From the NCBI GenBank assembly GCA_041689935.1, contig JBDNFI010000028.1:42188-106187 (forward strand): 64,000 nt of DNA, read 5' to 3'. Below are positions 39,135-49,450 of the stretch, in pieces. The position numbers and the translations under genes were made by a program. The stretch's first letter is position 1. Every line of letters begins with the position of its first letter. The stretch is from CAXBDP01 sp041689935 (GTDB lineage Bacteria > Bacteroidota > Bacteroidia > Cytophagales > Cyclobacteriaceae). The notes beneath the pieces are model-generated. The model was not told the DNA's origin and searched no databases. It saw nothing but the letters and a program-made list of their open reading frames with translations.

Positions 39135-39836
39135 ATGATTTATGCTCAAATGGTAGGCAGAAATGAAGAAGATAAATATCTTGAGGAAGTCCTAGATAGA
39201 CTTTCTCAGCAGGTAGATAAAATAATTTTTACTGATGATTGCTCTGACGATAATACTAGCAAAATTGCTAAAAAATATTGCACAGTATATCAGACCCCAG
39301 AACCATTATTCATAAAACATGAAGGACAGTTAAGGGCATTTGCCTGGGGAAATCTTAGCCAACACGCAAAACTTGGTGATTGGGTCATAGCTATAGACTG
39401 TGACGAGAAACTTTATAATTCTAAAGATATATCTAGTCTATATATATCGAGTGTACTTGCTATGTCCCCATATGATGTAGCAAATGTAAAATTTTACCAT
39501 ATGTGGAATGAGACTCAATGGCGAACAGACAAACTGTGGGCTCCAAATAATAGTTCTAGAATTTTTAGATTTAAGGACAATGGTGGCTTTGCTAATCGTA
39601 GACTAGCCTGTGGTTCTGAGCCTACATATGTTGTTGATTGGATAAGACAAAAAAACTATTGGGCAGAATCAGGCTTAGCCATGCAACACTTAGGTTATAT
39701 AAAAGATGAAGATAAAGAAAAAAAATATAAAAGATATTCCACGTTAGATGGTGGAGAATTCCATGCAATACAACATATTAATTCAATAATAGACAAAGAC
39801 CCAGTTTTGATTAACTGGGGTCACTTCCTAGGTTAG
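39135..39836 (+). CDS. Glycosyltransferase family 2-like
   Basis: A 233-residue protein. The motif order is FTDDCSDDNTSKIA, then AIDCDEKLY (DxD), as in GT2 enzymes. An 'LGYIKDEDKEKKYKRY' motif near the C-terminus is common in phage- and capsule-type glycosyltransferases. Substrate unknown. It starts the block leading to the replication genes and is separated from the next gene by only 8 bases. Confidence 0.78.
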   Translation: MIYAQMVGRNEEDKYLEEVLDRLSQQVDKIIFTDDCSDDNTSKIAKKYCTVYQTPEPLFIKHEGQLRAFAWGNLSQHAKLGDWVIAIDCDEKLYNSKDISSLYISSVLAMSPYDVANVKFYHMWNETQWRTDKLWAPNNSSRIFRFKDNGGFANRRLACGSEPTYVVDWIRQKNYWAESGLAMQHLGYIKDEDKEKKYKRYSTLDGGEFHAIQHINSIIDKDPVLINWGHFLG

Positions 39837-39844
39837 GAAAAAAA

Positions 39845-40519
39845 ATGAAAAAAGACATTAAGATTGCAACACAAGCACAAACTATTCAAATATTAACTAG
39901 CAAGATGTTAGCTAAAGAAAAGTTTGCCTATGTGAATTTCCCTAGATCAGCTCTTATAGCAATGGGTGATTCAGACGTCAAGAAAACATCTAAAGAGTTT
40001 AGCGATTCCATAATTAAATCTTTTGCTATTAATGATGATAATTATATGAAAGCAATTCCAGCGGCTTTTGTAAATTCTAATGATCCAGAGAATGATTTAG
40101 ACTATTCAGCTGTTGAAGATAGTCAAACGTATTATAACTCTACAACTCTTGAAAATTATTTCAACAATAATGAACTAGCTTTTAATTCGTTTGTTGATTT
40201 TTACATAAGACATACACCATATGTTATTGTTACCTTTCATGATCGAAAGGTGATCAGTAAGGTGCTAGGAGCACCAGTGGATATCATATATGTACAATAT
40301 AATGACTATTATAATAAGATTGATGAAATAATCACCAAGCTTAAAACCTATAGCGATAGGGTAGATATGGTGATCCTCGATTGCCCATTATTATCTGCAG
40401 CTCTAGCAGAAAAGATTTGGGAAAGTTCAAATTTTTCTATTATAGATTTTGGAAAGGTGATTAGTTTTGCGAGAGCAAGGCTAAGCGTTAAGGCGGCTCA
40501 AGATGAAAAGGGAGTTTGA
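39845..40519 (+). CDS. Hypothetical protein (GT-D-like segment)
   Basis: A 224-residue protein. The C-terminal half has VDMVILDCPLLSAAL and FSIIDFGKVIS, which vaguely resemble the end of GT-D glycosyltransferases (SP_1767-type). The N-terminal half shows 'FAYVNFPRSALIAMGDSD', also reminiscent of that group. The evidence is weak; treat as unknown. It overlaps the nuclease gene by 17 bases. Confidence 0.45.
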   Translation: MKKDIKIATQAQTIQILTSKMLAKEKFAYVNFPRSALIAMGDSDVKKTSKEFSDSIIKSFAINDDNYMKAIPAAFVNSNDPENDLDYSAVEDSQTYYNSTTLENYFNNNELAFNSFVDFYIRHTPYVIVTFHDRKVISKVLGAPVDIIYVQYNDYYNKIDEIITKLKTYSDRVDMVILDCPLLSAALAEKIWESSNFSIIDFGKVISFARARLSVKAAQDEKGV

Positions 40520-41147
40520 GGATAAGGAAAATGATCTATTCTTAATAGATTTGCTTTTTGATTCCGATCTAACCATAACTGAGATAGCTAAAGATCTTGA
40601 TTACTCATACGCCCAACTTAACAAAAGAATAAATTCCCTAGGTTTATCCTGGATTAAATCTCAAAAAAGAAAAACATCTAGAGGGCAAGCTGCTCTTACG
40701 CAGGCTATGAAAAAACTGATTCCAAATCAAACAATCGTTAATGAGTACCATATAGGAGAGCGTCTTAGGTTAGATGTATATTGCGTAGCCTATAAATTAG
40801 CTGCGGAATTTCACGGTCGACAACACTTTTATTATACTGAGAGGTTTTTTGATTCTAAATATGATTTTGAACAAGCCCAGAAAAGAGACCTAAGAAAGAT
40901 AGAGCTATGCAAGATAGCAGATATAAACCTAGTCGTATTCAGGTATAATGATGCCCTTGATGAACAAGCTGTCTATGATAGACTACTAGAAGCACTTAGG
41001 TCTAGTCCGCTTGTACCTGATATTGAGAAGAAAAACAAGACTAGTATTACACATAATAAATTTTATCAAGATAGAAAAAAAGAACATAACGATAGAAAAA
41101 AAGTAGCTTATCGTAAGGCTAAAAATAAAAGAGATAATCATGAGTGA
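40503..41147 (+). CDS. HTH plus VSR-like PD-(D/E)XK endonuclease
   Basis: A 214-residue protein. The N-terminal helix-turn-helix (LTITEIAKDLDYSYAQLNKRI, residues about 24-45) is followed by a VSR/DUF559-type core: LRLDVYCVAYKLAAEFHG (D...E-x-x-G), then DFEQAQKRDLRKIELCK and INLVVFRY. A very basic tail follows. A single-strand or mismatch nicking or structure-specific nuclease is plausible. It overlaps the helicase gene by 8 bases, suggesting a role in replication or recombination. Confidence 0.7.
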   Translation: MKREFEDKENDLFLIDLLFDSDLTITEIAKDLDYSYAQLNKRINSLGLSWIKSQKRKTSRGQAALTQAMKKLIPNQTIVNEYHIGERLRLDVYCVAYKLAAEFHGRQHFYYTERFFDSKYDFEQAQKRDLRKIELCKIADINLVVFRYNDALDEQAVYDRLLEALRSSPLVPDIEKKNKTSITHNKFYQDRKKEHNDRKKVAYRKAKNKRDNHE

Positions 41148-42591
41148 ACTCGACATTACTAAAACCACATACCCAATTGAATACCAAATTTTTGCTCTTT
41201 CCATAAGGGAAAAGGGTGCGATTAATTACTTCAAGGCTAACTTAGATCCGCAAATAGTTGGCCTTAACGAGAACAATCTTGGCATTCATGAATTTTATAA
41301 TGCGATACTATCATACTCTGCATCCGTAAACATGGACTATGTAGATCCGGTAGCTTTCAGAAACTGGATGCAGCTAGAGAGTAATATATATGAATCTTTA
41401 AATGGCGACGAAGGGGTAAACGCTATTTTAGCGGTATTCCAAACGATGCAGTTGGCAAATCCAGAAGCAGTTACGCAAGTTCTTAAACACAAAGATAATA
41501 AGATACAGCAAAGAAATTCTTTAAAAGAATTAGAAATTATTATTAGCCAAAAGGGAATGAAGAGCGATGAAGACCTAGCTAGGATGTCTCTATTAACAGG
41601 TGAAATTAATGCGTTGGAAAATAGATTAAATTACAATCCATTAGATGATCTTGTCACGGCAAATCAAATAATAGAAAAAATAGATTCTCTTTTAGACGCT
41701 CCAGATTTTTTACCTACACAATTCAAATCCCTTAATAGGGCTATGGGCTACACTAATGAGGGCGGGTTTTTTAGAGGCGCAGTTCATGCTATAATAGCAG
41801 CTTCTGGAAAGGGGAAAAGCACGTTTGCAAAATGCTTAGTTAACCATTGGCTAGATTCAGGGTATAAGACATTATATATTAACTTCGAAGAGGCAAGGAA
41901 TCACTGGGAAAGAATATTGATGACCCAAATAACTGGGAAAAATGTTTATGCAGAAGGGGATAAATGGTCAAAGGAAGATAAGGAAAAATATATAGGTATA
42001 TTTACCGACAAGCTTAAGCAGTGGGGTGATAGATTAATGGTAAAGCATGACCCAGATACTCCATACTTTGAAGATCTGGAAAATTGGCTAAGAAATATCT
42101 TGTTAGAAGGCAATCACTTGCCAGATGTTATAGTGATAGACACCATACAATCTATGTTCACCAGGTCAAAGGGGAAAGCTAGGTGGGGTGAATTTGAAGA
42201 AATGATGGTACGTCTAGAAAAAATAGCCAGAGATATGAATTGTGTCTTAATTATTACGGCGCAAGAAAATTCAAACAGAATGAAAGAAAAAAGAGAAGTT
42301 GTAATGCAATCTGACACCGGTGGTTCATTGGCTATCCAGCAAAAATGTGCGGTTACAATATTCATTACAGAAAAAAAACTAGTTAGTGGTGACGATTCAG
42401 AGGATGAGAATGTAATGCAATTGCAAATCCCAAAAAATAGAATCACTGGTTCCACCTTTTCTTATGAACCTCCACTTGTGCGATATGTGGATTCAAGAAA
42501 AAGTTACGAAGAATACGATGCGGTAACGAACGCATCCTACGATGCCTCATCTATCCTAGATGATTTATTAAACAATGGAGATTTCAACTAA
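41140..42591 (+). CDS. dnaB: Replicative DNA helicase (DnaB/gp41-type RecA-fold ATPase)
   Basis: A 483-residue protein. The helical N-terminal half (about 180 residues) matches the DnaB-type N-domain. The RecA-fold core has Walker A ASGKGKST (residues about 220-227), a Glu after KTLYINFEE, Walker B VIVIDTIQ (about 329) and IITAQENSNR. It unwinds DNA at the fork with the primase and DnaE encoded nearby. It is immediately followed by a RecB-like protein one base on. The reading frame is intact with no in-frame CGG. Confidence 0.9.
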   Translation: MSELDITKTTYPIEYQIFALSIREKGAINYFKANLDPQIVGLNENNLGIHEFYNAILSYSASVNMDYVDPVAFRNWMQLESNIYESLNGDEGVNAILAVFQTMQLANPEAVTQVLKHKDNKIQQRNSLKELEIIISQKGMKSDEDLARMSLLTGEINALENRLNYNPLDDLVTANQIIEKIDSLLDAPDFLPTQFKSLNRAMGYTNEGGFFRGAVHAIIAASGKGKSTFAKCLVNHWLDSGYKTLYINFEEARNHWERILMTQITGKNVYAEGDKWSKEDKEKYIGIFTDKLKQWGDRLMVKHDPDTPYFEDLENWLRNILLEGNHLPDVIVIDTIQSMFTRSKGKARWGEFEEMMVRLEKIARDMNCVLIITAQENSNRMKEKREVVMQSDTGGSLAIQQKCAVTIFITEKKLVSGDDSEDENVMQLQIPKNRITGSTFSYEPPLVRYVDSRKSYEEYDAVTNASYDASSILDDLLNNGDFN

Positions 42592-43382
42592 TGAAACTTA
42601 TTAATACAGATTCCATAAAAGACTTCCAAACATGTGCCCTATTGTATGACTACAGGCACCAGCAAAAAATGCCAGAGGCTATAGGTGGAAGAGATATCTT
42701 AATTCAAAGATTTGAAAATACGATAAAAGATATAATATATTATTTTTTTTATAAACAACAAGGAGGGTATACTCCATCTTATTCTTCACTTCTTAATAGA
42801 TGGGAAAAACTTTGGTTTTCAGATGACATAACCTCATATGATATTCTTACCGAAAAGCATGAGAGTGCCTTCGGTAATTCCGCTAGTCTCACCACAAAAG
42901 CAGCCGCAGTGCTTTTATCATTTCATGAGAATTTTTTTAATAGAGATTATATCCCCATAGCAATAAATGATGATTATATTGTTCCGGTAACTAAATTGAT
43001 AAAGCTTAAAGATAAATTCGATATTATCTTATCGAAGGATGATAAATACTTTGTAATCAAAATTGTCTTTAACTATAAGAGCAGCCATCAGAATATGCAT
43101 CAGATAGACTTTGCTAGTATGTATAATGCATTTTGCATTAAACACGGTTCTAGAGTCGCTAATGCTTCTTTCGGTTACATAGATCTAACACTGCCTAAAA
43201 TCCGTTTTACTGAATATGAAGTTACGAAAGAAGATCTTAATGCATTAATCTATTGGGCAGAAGAAATAAGTTCGACTAAAGTGTTTGCCCCTAGAAGAGG
43301 TCTTACCTGGTATTGTAAGAGATGCCCATTTGATAAACCTTGTTCAAAATGGTCTGGTTGGATACGTGAAAAACCAGAATAG
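42591..43382 (+). CDS. RecB/Cas4-like protein with degenerate nuclease site
   Basis: A 263-residue protein. The N-terminus NTDSIKDFQTCALLYDYRH and C-terminal cysteines (WYCKRCPFDKPCSKW) match the Fe-S containing RecB/Cas4 nuclease family. The expected D...D-x-K core is altered (FDIILSKDDKYFVIKIVFNYKS lacks the clear 'D-x-K' pair after the strand). It may be a non-catalytic, DNA-end-binding paralogue of the nuclease at 49857. Confidence 0.6.
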   Translation: MKLINTDSIKDFQTCALLYDYRHQQKMPEAIGGRDILIQRFENTIKDIIYYFFYKQQGGYTPSYSSLLNRWEKLWFSDDITSYDILTEKHESAFGNSASLTTKAAAVLLSFHENFFNRDYIPIAINDDYIVPVTKLIKLKDKFDIILSKDDKYFVIKIVFNYKSSHQNMHQIDFASMYNAFCIKHGSRVANASFGYIDLTLPKIRFTEYEVTKEDLNALIYWAEEISSTKVFAPRRGLTWYCKRCPFDKPCSKWSGWIREKPE

Positions 43383-43539
43383 ATTTGGTATAATACTAGA
43401 TAATATAATATCTAAAAAATTGTTTATTCTGTGCGGTTCGAAGAATACCGATCCAGCCAGTTATATTATCAATCTTATAAAAATAGAATACGAAAAGTAT
43501 AAAAAGACTGAACTAAGATGGGATGATAATGACCAATAA
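43366..43539 (+). CDS. Small hypothetical protein
   Basis: A frame with GTG at 43366, overlapping the preceding gene by 17 bases, giving about 57 residues (RFGIILDNIISKKLFILCGSK). The start is uncertain, since no strong ribosome-binding site is seen. A TG-G-TATAAT element inside it (43386-43394) may be a promoter for the HD gene. The real start could be later. Confidence 0.4.
   Translation: MKNQNRFGIILDNIISKKLFILCGSKNTDPASYIINLIKIEYEKYKKTELRWDDNDQ
43386..43394 (+). promoter_or_regulatory. Extended -10 promoter element
   Basis: TG-G-TATAAT inside the start of the small ORF upstream of the HD-domain gene. It matches the TGnTATAAT pattern repeated at other gene borders of this window. Suggests a separate start for the HD hydrolase and primase transcripts. 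Confidence 0.45.
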
Positions 43540-44191
43540 AAGCATACTAGATGATCTTCTCGGGATAGATGTCCCATTTAAGCCGAACGAAGAAGAAGAT
43601 AAAATACTATTACCCCTTTTAGATGAAATAAATTTAATAAATAATTTTCAAATAAAAATGTTTACAAGAGCAATTCTTCTGCAGGCAAAAATATTTTGGA
43701 AAATACCATCTAGTTTTTCTGGTAAACATCATCCTCCAGATGAGCACTCGAGTGGAGGAAACGTCTTACACACTAAGAGAGTTGTGAAAGCAGCAGAGAT
43801 TATAGTTCAGTCATACTCATTAAATGATATCGAAAGAGATATGGTTTATTCGGCATGCTTGATCCACGATATCACCAAGGGTATAGACAATGTAGCATCT
43901 GTTGGCGAGTATCTATATGACCCTATGCATCCATATACTGTTGGGAAGTTTGTTACTAACTGCCAGGAAAATGATAAAAAATACTCTTCTGAGGCTAGTT
44001 CTTCGACACTTTTTCTCGATGAAGAAACCGTTCAATCTATATTGAGGCTAGTTAGATGCCATTTAGGTCCATGGTCACCAATACCAGAGACTTATCCAAC
44101 TAGTTTTTTAGATATGATAGTGCACCTATCTGACAATATCGCATCAAAAGTCCATAAAATATTAGAAGTTAATCCTAAAGTTAGTGACTAA
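43523..44191 (+). CDS. HD-domain phosphohydrolase
   Basis: A 222-residue protein. HD-domain residues in order: H in GGNVLHTKRVV, ACLIHDITKG (HD pair), HPYTVGK, RCHLGPW and LSDNIASK (final Asp). Such enzymes act on nucleotides or cyclic nucleotides. The ATG at 43523 or 43529 can both serve. Sits among replication genes, so a nucleotide-pool or anti-signalling role is plausible; substrate not known. Confidence 0.8.
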   Translation: MIMTNKSILDDLLGIDVPFKPNEEEDKILLPLLDEINLINNFQIKMFTRAILLQAKIFWKIPSSFSGKHHPPDEHSSGGNVLHTKRVVKAAEIIVQSYSLNDIERDMVYSACLIHDITKGIDNVASVGEYLYDPMHPYTVGKFVTNCQENDKKYSSEASSSTLFLDEETVQSILRLVRCHLGPWSPIPETYPTSFLDMIVHLSDNIASKVHKILEVNPKVSD

Positions 44192-44193
44192 TC

Positions 44194-44358
44194 TTGGAAC
44201 AGGATAAATTGCAAATTAGATCATTAATAATTAATTCTTTAGAATTTTTAATTAACGAATCTATATATTATAGGGTTAATAACAAAAATTTTTCAACAGA
44301 TAAACGACTTATGGTATGGCAAATCGATTGCGGAGATGGTAGAGTTTTGATACCATGA
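44194..44358 (+). CDS. Small hypothetical protein (TTG start)
   Basis: A 54-residue frame starting with TTG 44194, three bases after the HD gene, and ending in an ATGA overlap with the primase. The sequence (LQIRSLIINSLEFLINES...) looks like a helical pair plus a strand (RLMVWQIDCGDGRVLI). Real by gene packing; no family recognised. Confidence 0.5.
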   Translation: MEQDKLQIRSLIINSLEFLINESIYYRVNNKNFSTDKRLMVWQIDCGDGRVLIP

Positions 44359-45557
44359 GACTTCCATCTGACAAAACTAAATTTATTTCTCAATGGAAGT
44401 ATGTAGAGGTAGGAAAATATATTAAGAACCTTGATAAGGTTATTAGGGAGAAGGATGGTGACAATCCAGTTTTCTACGATATCGGAGAAATAGATATTTA
44501 CCGCAAGAAACAGGGGAACATAGGTTTGTACACCTCAGTCTGGCACTATAACAGCACTAATATAACAGAAGCTATTAGGTTAGGTTCTCTGTATTTTGAC
44601 CTAGACAATGAAGGAGACATTGACCTATGCTACGCAGAGAGCTTAAGATTATATCAGCATCTTTCCCAATATATTCCAGAACAAGCTTTAACCGTATACT
44701 TCACGGGTAAAAAGGGGTTTCATATAGAATGTGAAGCTGTAGCACTGGGAATTAACCCATCTAATAATTTACCAAAAGTTTTCAGGTACATAGCCAGTGA
44801 TCTTCAGTCTAGGTTAGGTATATCTTCTATGGATTTTAGTGTTTATGACACAAGAAGAATGTGGAGACTTCCTGGATCAGCCCACCAATCTACCGGATTA
44901 TATAAAACACTTCTTCCAAAAAATATTTTTCATTCTAGTATAGATTTCATAAAAGAATACTCCAGTAAGATAAATGATTTCGCTATAGAAGAACAGTTCT
45001 TTGACTTTAAGTCTAACGAATGGTATAGGGGATATACCTATGAAATGGAAGAAGAAAAAAATAAACCAAAAGATATTCTCGATGCGTTTAATAAATATGG
45101 ATCATCTAATTTAAAATCATTTGAAACAAATGAAAAAGTTTTTCAAAAAGAAGCGCTATGGTTAAAGTGTCCATCAATTAAGAGACTGAATGAACAAGCT
45201 ATAAGTTCACATTTCCTTGAGCACGAGGCAAGATTGTTTCTATGTTCTATACTAACTTATAGCGAAGAGGCTATAAACTATTTGCATGAAATATTAAGTA
45301 ATTGTGATGATTATATACCGAGTAAATCACAAGCGCATATTGATGATTGGATCAAGAGAAGAGAGATTGGTATTGGGGGGAGACCATATACTTGCGAAAG
45401 GGCTAATTCAGTAGGGGTTGGGTGCGGGCAGTGTTCATTAGAGAAAAAAAATAAATGGGTAAAAGTTGGGGATAGGTTTATTGAAACTCAGGAAAAATCA
45501 TCTCCATCTCCAGTAAGATTCGCCTATACTGGTATCGACAGAAAGGATAAAAAATGA
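44355..45557 (+). CDS. Archaeo-eukaryotic-type DNA primase (AEP)
   Basis: A 400-residue protein. AEP catalytic motifs are seen: FDLDN (D-x-D, residues 81-85), YFTGKKGFHIE (s-G-x-x-G-x-H, about 115-125) and DTRRMWRLPGSAH (about 165-177). The C-terminal half includes a Cys cluster (CERANSVGVGCGQCSL), as in the Fe-S or zinc part of some primases. It makes primers for the DnaE replisome together with the DnaB helicase. Start ATG lies in the ATGA overlap. Confidence 0.85.
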   Translation: MRLPSDKTKFISQWKYVEVGKYIKNLDKVIREKDGDNPVFYDIGEIDIYRKKQGNIGLYTSVWHYNSTNITEAIRLGSLYFDLDNEGDIDLCYAESLRLYQHLSQYIPEQALTVYFTGKKGFHIECEAVALGINPSNNLPKVFRYIASDLQSRLGISSMDFSVYDTRRMWRLPGSAHQSTGLYKTLLPKNIFHSSIDFIKEYSSKINDFAIEEQFFDFKSNEWYRGYTYEMEEEKNKPKDILDAFNKYGSSNLKSFETNEKVFQKEALWLKCPSIKRLNEQAISSHFLEHEARLFLCSILTYSEEAINYLHEILSNCDDYIPSKSQAHIDDWIKRREIGIGGRPYTCERANSVGVGCGQCSLEKKNKWVKVGDRFIETQEKSSPSPVRFAYTGIDRKDKK

Positions 45558-45754
45558 ACGATGACGAAGAAGTTGTAGGTCTATGCAGCGAATGCAGTAC
45601 GCAACAGACAGATAGACATATGTATAATAGCGCGCATGCACAAGCAGGTTCTTCTGCGGTATGCAAATATTGCAAGGGCGTGGTAGTAATATGTCGCAAA
45701 ATTGATAGAGATAAAGTATTAAATGCAATCAATATCAAAAGAGGGATTAGGTGA
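45554..45754 (+). CDS. Zinc-ribbon protein
   Basis: A 66-residue protein. It has two Cys pairs, CSECS and CKYCK, about 30 residues apart, fitting a zinc ribbon. Overlaps the primase end by 4 bases and the dnaE start by 4. It may aid the replisome or transcription; family unknown. Confidence 0.55.
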   Translation: MNDDEEVVGLCSECSTQQTDRHMYNSAHAQAGSSAVCKYCKGVVVICRKIDRDKVLNAINIKRGIR

Positions 45755-48700
45755 AGAACTGGACTAACCTTCACAACCATACTGTTTTTTCAATGCTCGA
45801 CGGGCATGGAAATATAGAAGAATATTTATTAAGAGCTAAAGCTCTTGGCATGTCAGGGCTTGCTACTACCGATCACGGTAACATACATTCTTGGTTAGAT
45901 TTCTACGACGCTGGAAACGCCATAGGAGTAAAACCAATTCTTGGTTCTGAATTATATCAAGCTAGAAAAACAAGATTTGATAAAGATGGGGAAGAAAGAT
46001 CTGGGCCCGCTAAAAATGAGTGGGAACAAAGAGGGCCATACCATATAACCATTTTGGCTAAAAATAATATTGGCTATAGTAATATTATTAAAATGTCTTC
46101 TAAGGCCTTTACCGAGGGGTATTATGTAAAGCCTAGAGTAGACCACGAATTAATCTCAGAGCACTCTGAGGGCATTATAGTCCTATCCGGGTGTCTTAAC
46201 GGGGAAGTGGCACAAGCGTTGCTTAGAAATGACTACAGCACCGCTCTCGCCCATGCTGCAGCCATGCAGGCTATAGTCGGTAAGGAAAACTATTTTATAG
46301 AAATAATGGACCATGGTCTTGAGGAGCAGAAACGCGTTATACCCGATCTTATTAAAATAGCCAATCACATTGGGGCTAAGGTAGTCCCTAGTGGCGATTG
46401 TCACTATGTACATAAACACGATGCTAAAGCACATGACATAATGTTATGTATTTCAACTAACTCTAATATCCATACCCCAAATAGGTTTTCTTTTTCTGGA
46501 GATAATTTCTACCTGCAGTCGTATGAGGAAATGGAAAAAATATTTTCGAAAGAATTACTAGATAATACGATGCATGTAAATGATATGGTTGAATTGAATC
46601 TTAAGTTTGGCGAAATACATTTTCCAAATTTTCCAATTACGACCAACGAAAGTTCTACACAATATTTTGAAAGATTGGCGTGGGAAGGCCTTAGAAAAAG
46701 ATATGGTGACTTATTACCATCCAATATCATAGAGAGAGCAAACCATGAAATAAAAGTGGTTAAGGAAATGGGATTTCCTGAATACTTTCTAGTTGTTTCT
46801 GATCTTGTCCGCTGGGCCAAAGATAATGATATAAGAGTTGGGTGGGGAAGAGGTTCGGCAGCAGGAAGCATCCTCTCTTATGCTTTTGGTATTACTAATT
46901 TGGATCCCATCAAATTTGGTCTTATGTTTGAAAGATTCTTAGTAGAGGGTAGAAAGTCAATGCCTGATATTGACTTGGACTTTGATGACAGACATAGGGA
47001 TAGAGTTATCGAATATGCCAGGGCAAAATATGGTAATGATAAAGTAGCACACATATGTACCTTCAATAGAACTGGAGCAAGGCAGTCTATACGCGATGCA
47101 ACAAGAGCTCTAGGGCACGATTTTGCCACTGGAGATAAGGTGGCAAGATTAATACCGCCACCAGTTCTAGGAGTTTCTAAAAATCTAAAAGAGTGCATGG
47201 AGGTACATGAGTTCGCAAATCTATATAAGGTTGATTCAGAGTCAAAAACTATAATCGATACAGCATTTGGGCTAGAGAATCTTGTTAGACAAACTGGAAT
47301 CCACGCTGCTGGAATTGTAATATCAAAGAATCCACTTATCGAATACTTACCTATAATGCAGAAGGGGGCGGATAAACCTATAGTGACCCAATGGGATATG
47401 GGTAGAGTAGAACTTTGTGGTCTTCTAAAAATTGACTTCTTAGGCTTAAGAAATTTAGGAGTTATAGATATATGCGTAAAGTTGATAAAAGAACATCGTC
47501 ATATTGATATAGAGATTGACGATATACCGCTCAATGATCCAAAAACTTATGAGATGCTATGCCAGGGTAAAGCAATGGGTGTTTTTCAGCTAGAATCTGC
47601 AGGCATGCGTGAGTTAATGGTTCGAATGCAACCATACAGTATCAACGATATTATGGCATTGATCTCCCTCTATCGACCTGGTCCTATGGGTTCTGGAATG
47701 GACAAAGAATATACTGACAGAAAGCATGGTAAGAGTATTATCTCTTATGAGCATCAGAAATTAGAAGATGTTCTTGGCTCTTCACTTGGTATAATGCTTT
47801 ACCAGGAAGATGTCTTAGCTGTCTCTAGAGAATTAGCAGGATTTTCTTCTGGAGAAGCTGATGATCTAAGGAAAGCTATTGGCAAAAAGCAGATGGATAA
47901 AATTTCTCTATTTAGAAAAAAGTTTGTTGATGGATGCGTTTCGCATTCTTCTTTATCAGAGGATAAAGCTAACAAAATTTACTCTGATATTGAATATTTT
48001 GGTGGGTATGGCTTCAACAGAGCACATGCTGCTAGTTATGCGATGGTTAGCTATGTCACCGCTTATTTAAAGAGCAATTACACCGTTGAGTATATGACTG
48101 CGCTTATGTCTTCGGTCGTTGATAAAAAAGAAAAAATATCAGCATATCTTTCAGAATGCAGAAAATTAGAGATAGAAGTATTGCCTCCTTCTATAAACAA
48201 ATCTGGAAAAGATTTTAATGTTTTGAATGAATCTCAAATTATTTTTGGCCTATCTGCTATTAATGGAATAGGTGATTCTATAGCTGAGTCTATAATATCC
48301 AGTAGAGATGAAGTCAACCCATACTCCTCTATATATGATTTCTTCAGGAGGTGTGACCCTTCTACTCTTAAGAAATCTACTTTAGAGCATCTTGCTTTTG
48401 CTGGGGCTTTAGACGAATTATTTATGCTAGAAGAGGAAATTGATCTAACCAGAAAACAGGAATTAGAACTTTTGGAAAAAGAAAAAACAGAGTTAGGGAT
48501 ATACGTTTCCAAGCATCCCATCGAAGGTATGTGGAACGTTATAGCACCTAGCGTAACTGGCGAAATGGTTGACATTTTAGAAATGGGTAATGGCGCTATC
48601 GTTAAAGTCGGCGGTATTCTGACATCAGTTAAGAGATTGATAACGAAAAAGGGACAGAAAATGTTTCGACTTTTATTAGAAGATCTTTCTGGTGAAATAG

Positions 48701-49102
48701 AAGTTGTTATTTTCCCTAGGGAATCTAAATCTATAAGTGATACCTTTTTTAGTGAGGGCGATATTGTCTTAATATCTGGTTCCATTAGCAGGGAAAATGA
48801 CGAAGATGCCTCGATAGTTAAGTTGCTTTACAATAGTTCAGAAAAAATAGATACATCTAAAGCAATCGGGAGTAAATCAATCATAATTTCCTTGGAGAAA
48901 GTTCCTACTTTAGAGATGATAAAGGGGATTTATGATATAATTGAAAACATAAATGGACCATCATATGTATATCTAGATTATATAGAATCAAATAAAAAGG
49001 TTACATTTAAATTTAATAAATCTACATCCTTAAAAATAGAAAAAAAATTATACAGTTATATCGACATACGGAGTTAAGAATGACATTACCAGGAACATAT
49101 AA
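45751..49102 (+). CDS. dnaE: DNA polymerase III alpha subunit (DnaE)
   Basis: 1107-1116 residues with a GTG start overlapping the upstream stop. It has an N-terminal PHP domain with metal-site residues kept (LHNHTVF, TTDHGN, SGDCHY), the catalytic Asp segment MPDIDLDFDD (about residue 405), GRGSAAGSILSYAFG, the (HhH)2 region (GLSAINGIG) and an OB-fold near the C-terminus (VKVGGILTSVKR). Bacterial-type polymerase in a phage. An in-frame CGG at 49069 lies two codons before the TAA at 49077. Triplet reading ends in Ile-Arg-Ser. The +1 reading used elsewhere gives Ile-Gly-Val-Lys and nine more codons, ending at 49102. I annotate to the latter; both are possible. Confidence 0.88.
49069..49072 (+). 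other. CGG +1 recoding site (candidate), dnaE 3' end
   Basis: ATA CGG A: only seven bases before the apparent stop. Skipping C gives GGA GTT AAG AAT GAC and a stop at 49100-49102, inside the next gene's start. This is the one in-frame CGG whose triplet reading would also give a plausible protein, so the evidence here is weaker. Confidence 0.5.
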
Positions 49103-49445
49103 GAACCCAACAGAAAAACCATGCTGGACATTTTGCCCATCATGCAATAGATGTCAGGATAAAGGCAGATATACAAAGTGCAATGGATGCAGTGGTAGAT
49201 ATGACCCCTTAGGTAAAACCGATCCGGATCCTCGTGATTTCTGCGATTGCAAGAATGGAAATCTACGTTGGGTCACCCAGGCGGGAAGATTCATCCTTAC
49301 TGAATTTAAGACTAACCCATTCAAGGGAACCGTTAAATATGATAAGAAATCAGAAGATGAACGAGATTGGGATTCCTACGTATCTGATATGCGTAATAAA
49401 ATGGATGACCCAAAGTTCAATCCAATCACAATATACGAGGAGTAA
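49080..49445 (+). CDS. Cys-rich zinc-binding-like protein
   Basis: A 121-residue protein. Several Cys pairs in the N-terminal half (CPSCNRC, CNGC, CDC) are typical of small metal-binding phage proteins. The C-terminal part is acidic and helical. Start ATG 49080 is just after the dnaE stop (or overlaps the recoded stop). Function unknown. Confidence 0.55.
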   Translation: MTLPGTYKNPTEKPCWTFCPSCNRCQDKGRYTKCNGCSGRYDPLGKTDPDPRDFCDCKNGNLRWVTQAGRFILTEFKTNPFKGTVKYDKKSEDERDWDSYVSDMRNKMDDPKFNPITIYEE

Positions 49446-49450
49446 TAACA

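Noticed and set aside
45478..45780. Long minus-strand ORFs opposite the primase end and dnaE start
   Set aside because: Shadow frames of clear plus-strand genes, with low-complexity aromatic translation and no ribosome-binding site.
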